Below, piece after piece: positions 33,240 to 33,276 of a DNA stretch of 33,276 nucleotides (position 1 is its first letter; each line of letters opens with the position of its first letter). The stretch spans positions 1-33,276 of the forward strand of contig BDEJ01000064.1 in NCBI GenBank assembly GCA_001653155.1. Direction: 5' to 3'. Below the pieces are notes generated by a model that was given only the letters and a program-made list of their open reading frames with translations, had not been told where the DNA came from and ran no database searches. A program made the translations under genes and the position numbers. This stretch comes from Porphyromonadaceae bacterium H1. GTDB lineage: Bacteria; Bacteroidota; Bacteroidia; Bacteroidales; Paludibacteraceae.

Positions 33240-33276
33240 TAGACTTCCGTTGCGATGATGCATCAGCAAAAGTATG

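Overview
This window looks like a chromosomal segment of a member of the order Bacteroidales (phylum Bacteroidota). Four things in the sequence support this. Promoters match the Bacteroidota pattern TTTG-N19-21-TAnnTTTG. Lipoproteins are abundant, there is a large SusC-like outer-membrane barrel, and purine-rich Shine-Dalgarno boxes are scarce. The last gene ends in a type A sorting domain of the type IX secretion system (T9SS). Family-typical proteins such as HU-CCDC81/SPOR, TRL-like, DUF4197, DUF6132, DUF4886 and DUF4874/DUF4832 agree. The species cannot be named from sequence alone; a T9SS-positive, Porphyromonas/Tannerella/Odoribacter-like lineage is plausible.

Layout. Positions 1-6.6 kb hold housekeeping genes: hisIE and ftsE (end-overlapping), a minus-strand membrane protein with HU-CCDC81 and SPOR domains, rfbB-nadD (3 bp apart), a minus-strand rsmG / metallo-hydrolase pair, and fabD. 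From 6.6 to 9.0 kb there are four small secreted lipoproteins: a TRL-like protein, two unrecognised overlapping genes, and a DUF2807 adhesin-head-like protein. These end at a strong hairpin shared with a minus-strand Na+/phosphate symporter-PhoU fusion (9.0-10.8 kb). Next come a YeiH-type exporter and a 974-residue outer-membrane barrel protein. That barrel gene carries a strikingly GC-rich patch, which suggests transfer or recombination. A PEGA lipoprotein, aspS, a radical SAM protein, an MFS transporter and a DUF4197 lipoprotein follow, up to 20.6 kb.

Positions 20.9-22.0 kb form a compact MarR / DUF6132 / thioredoxin-lipoprotein operon with an operator-like palindrome in front. Positions 22.1-23.9 kb encode the gamma and beta subunits of a Na+-pumping decarboxylase without the carboxyltransferase and biotin subunits. 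A dense set of alternative hairpins separates these from a minus-strand uracil permease and DUF4886 protein. ThrA (aspartokinase-homoserine dehydrogenase) and SufE follow.

The right end (29.3-33.3 kb) is the most accessory part. A lipoprotein built of seven repeats, probably a seven-bladed propeller, is followed by a T9SS cargo protein with DUF4874/DUF4832 and a CBM9-like region. The cargo gene has a long 5' leader able to form competing helices. Two nearly identical terminator hairpins flank it, and the window ends in a 22-bp direct repeat. I saw no rRNA, tRNA, insertion sequence, prophage or CRISPR array. Most of the window is ordinary core genome; the right end and the GC-rich barrel gene are the places most worth a second look.
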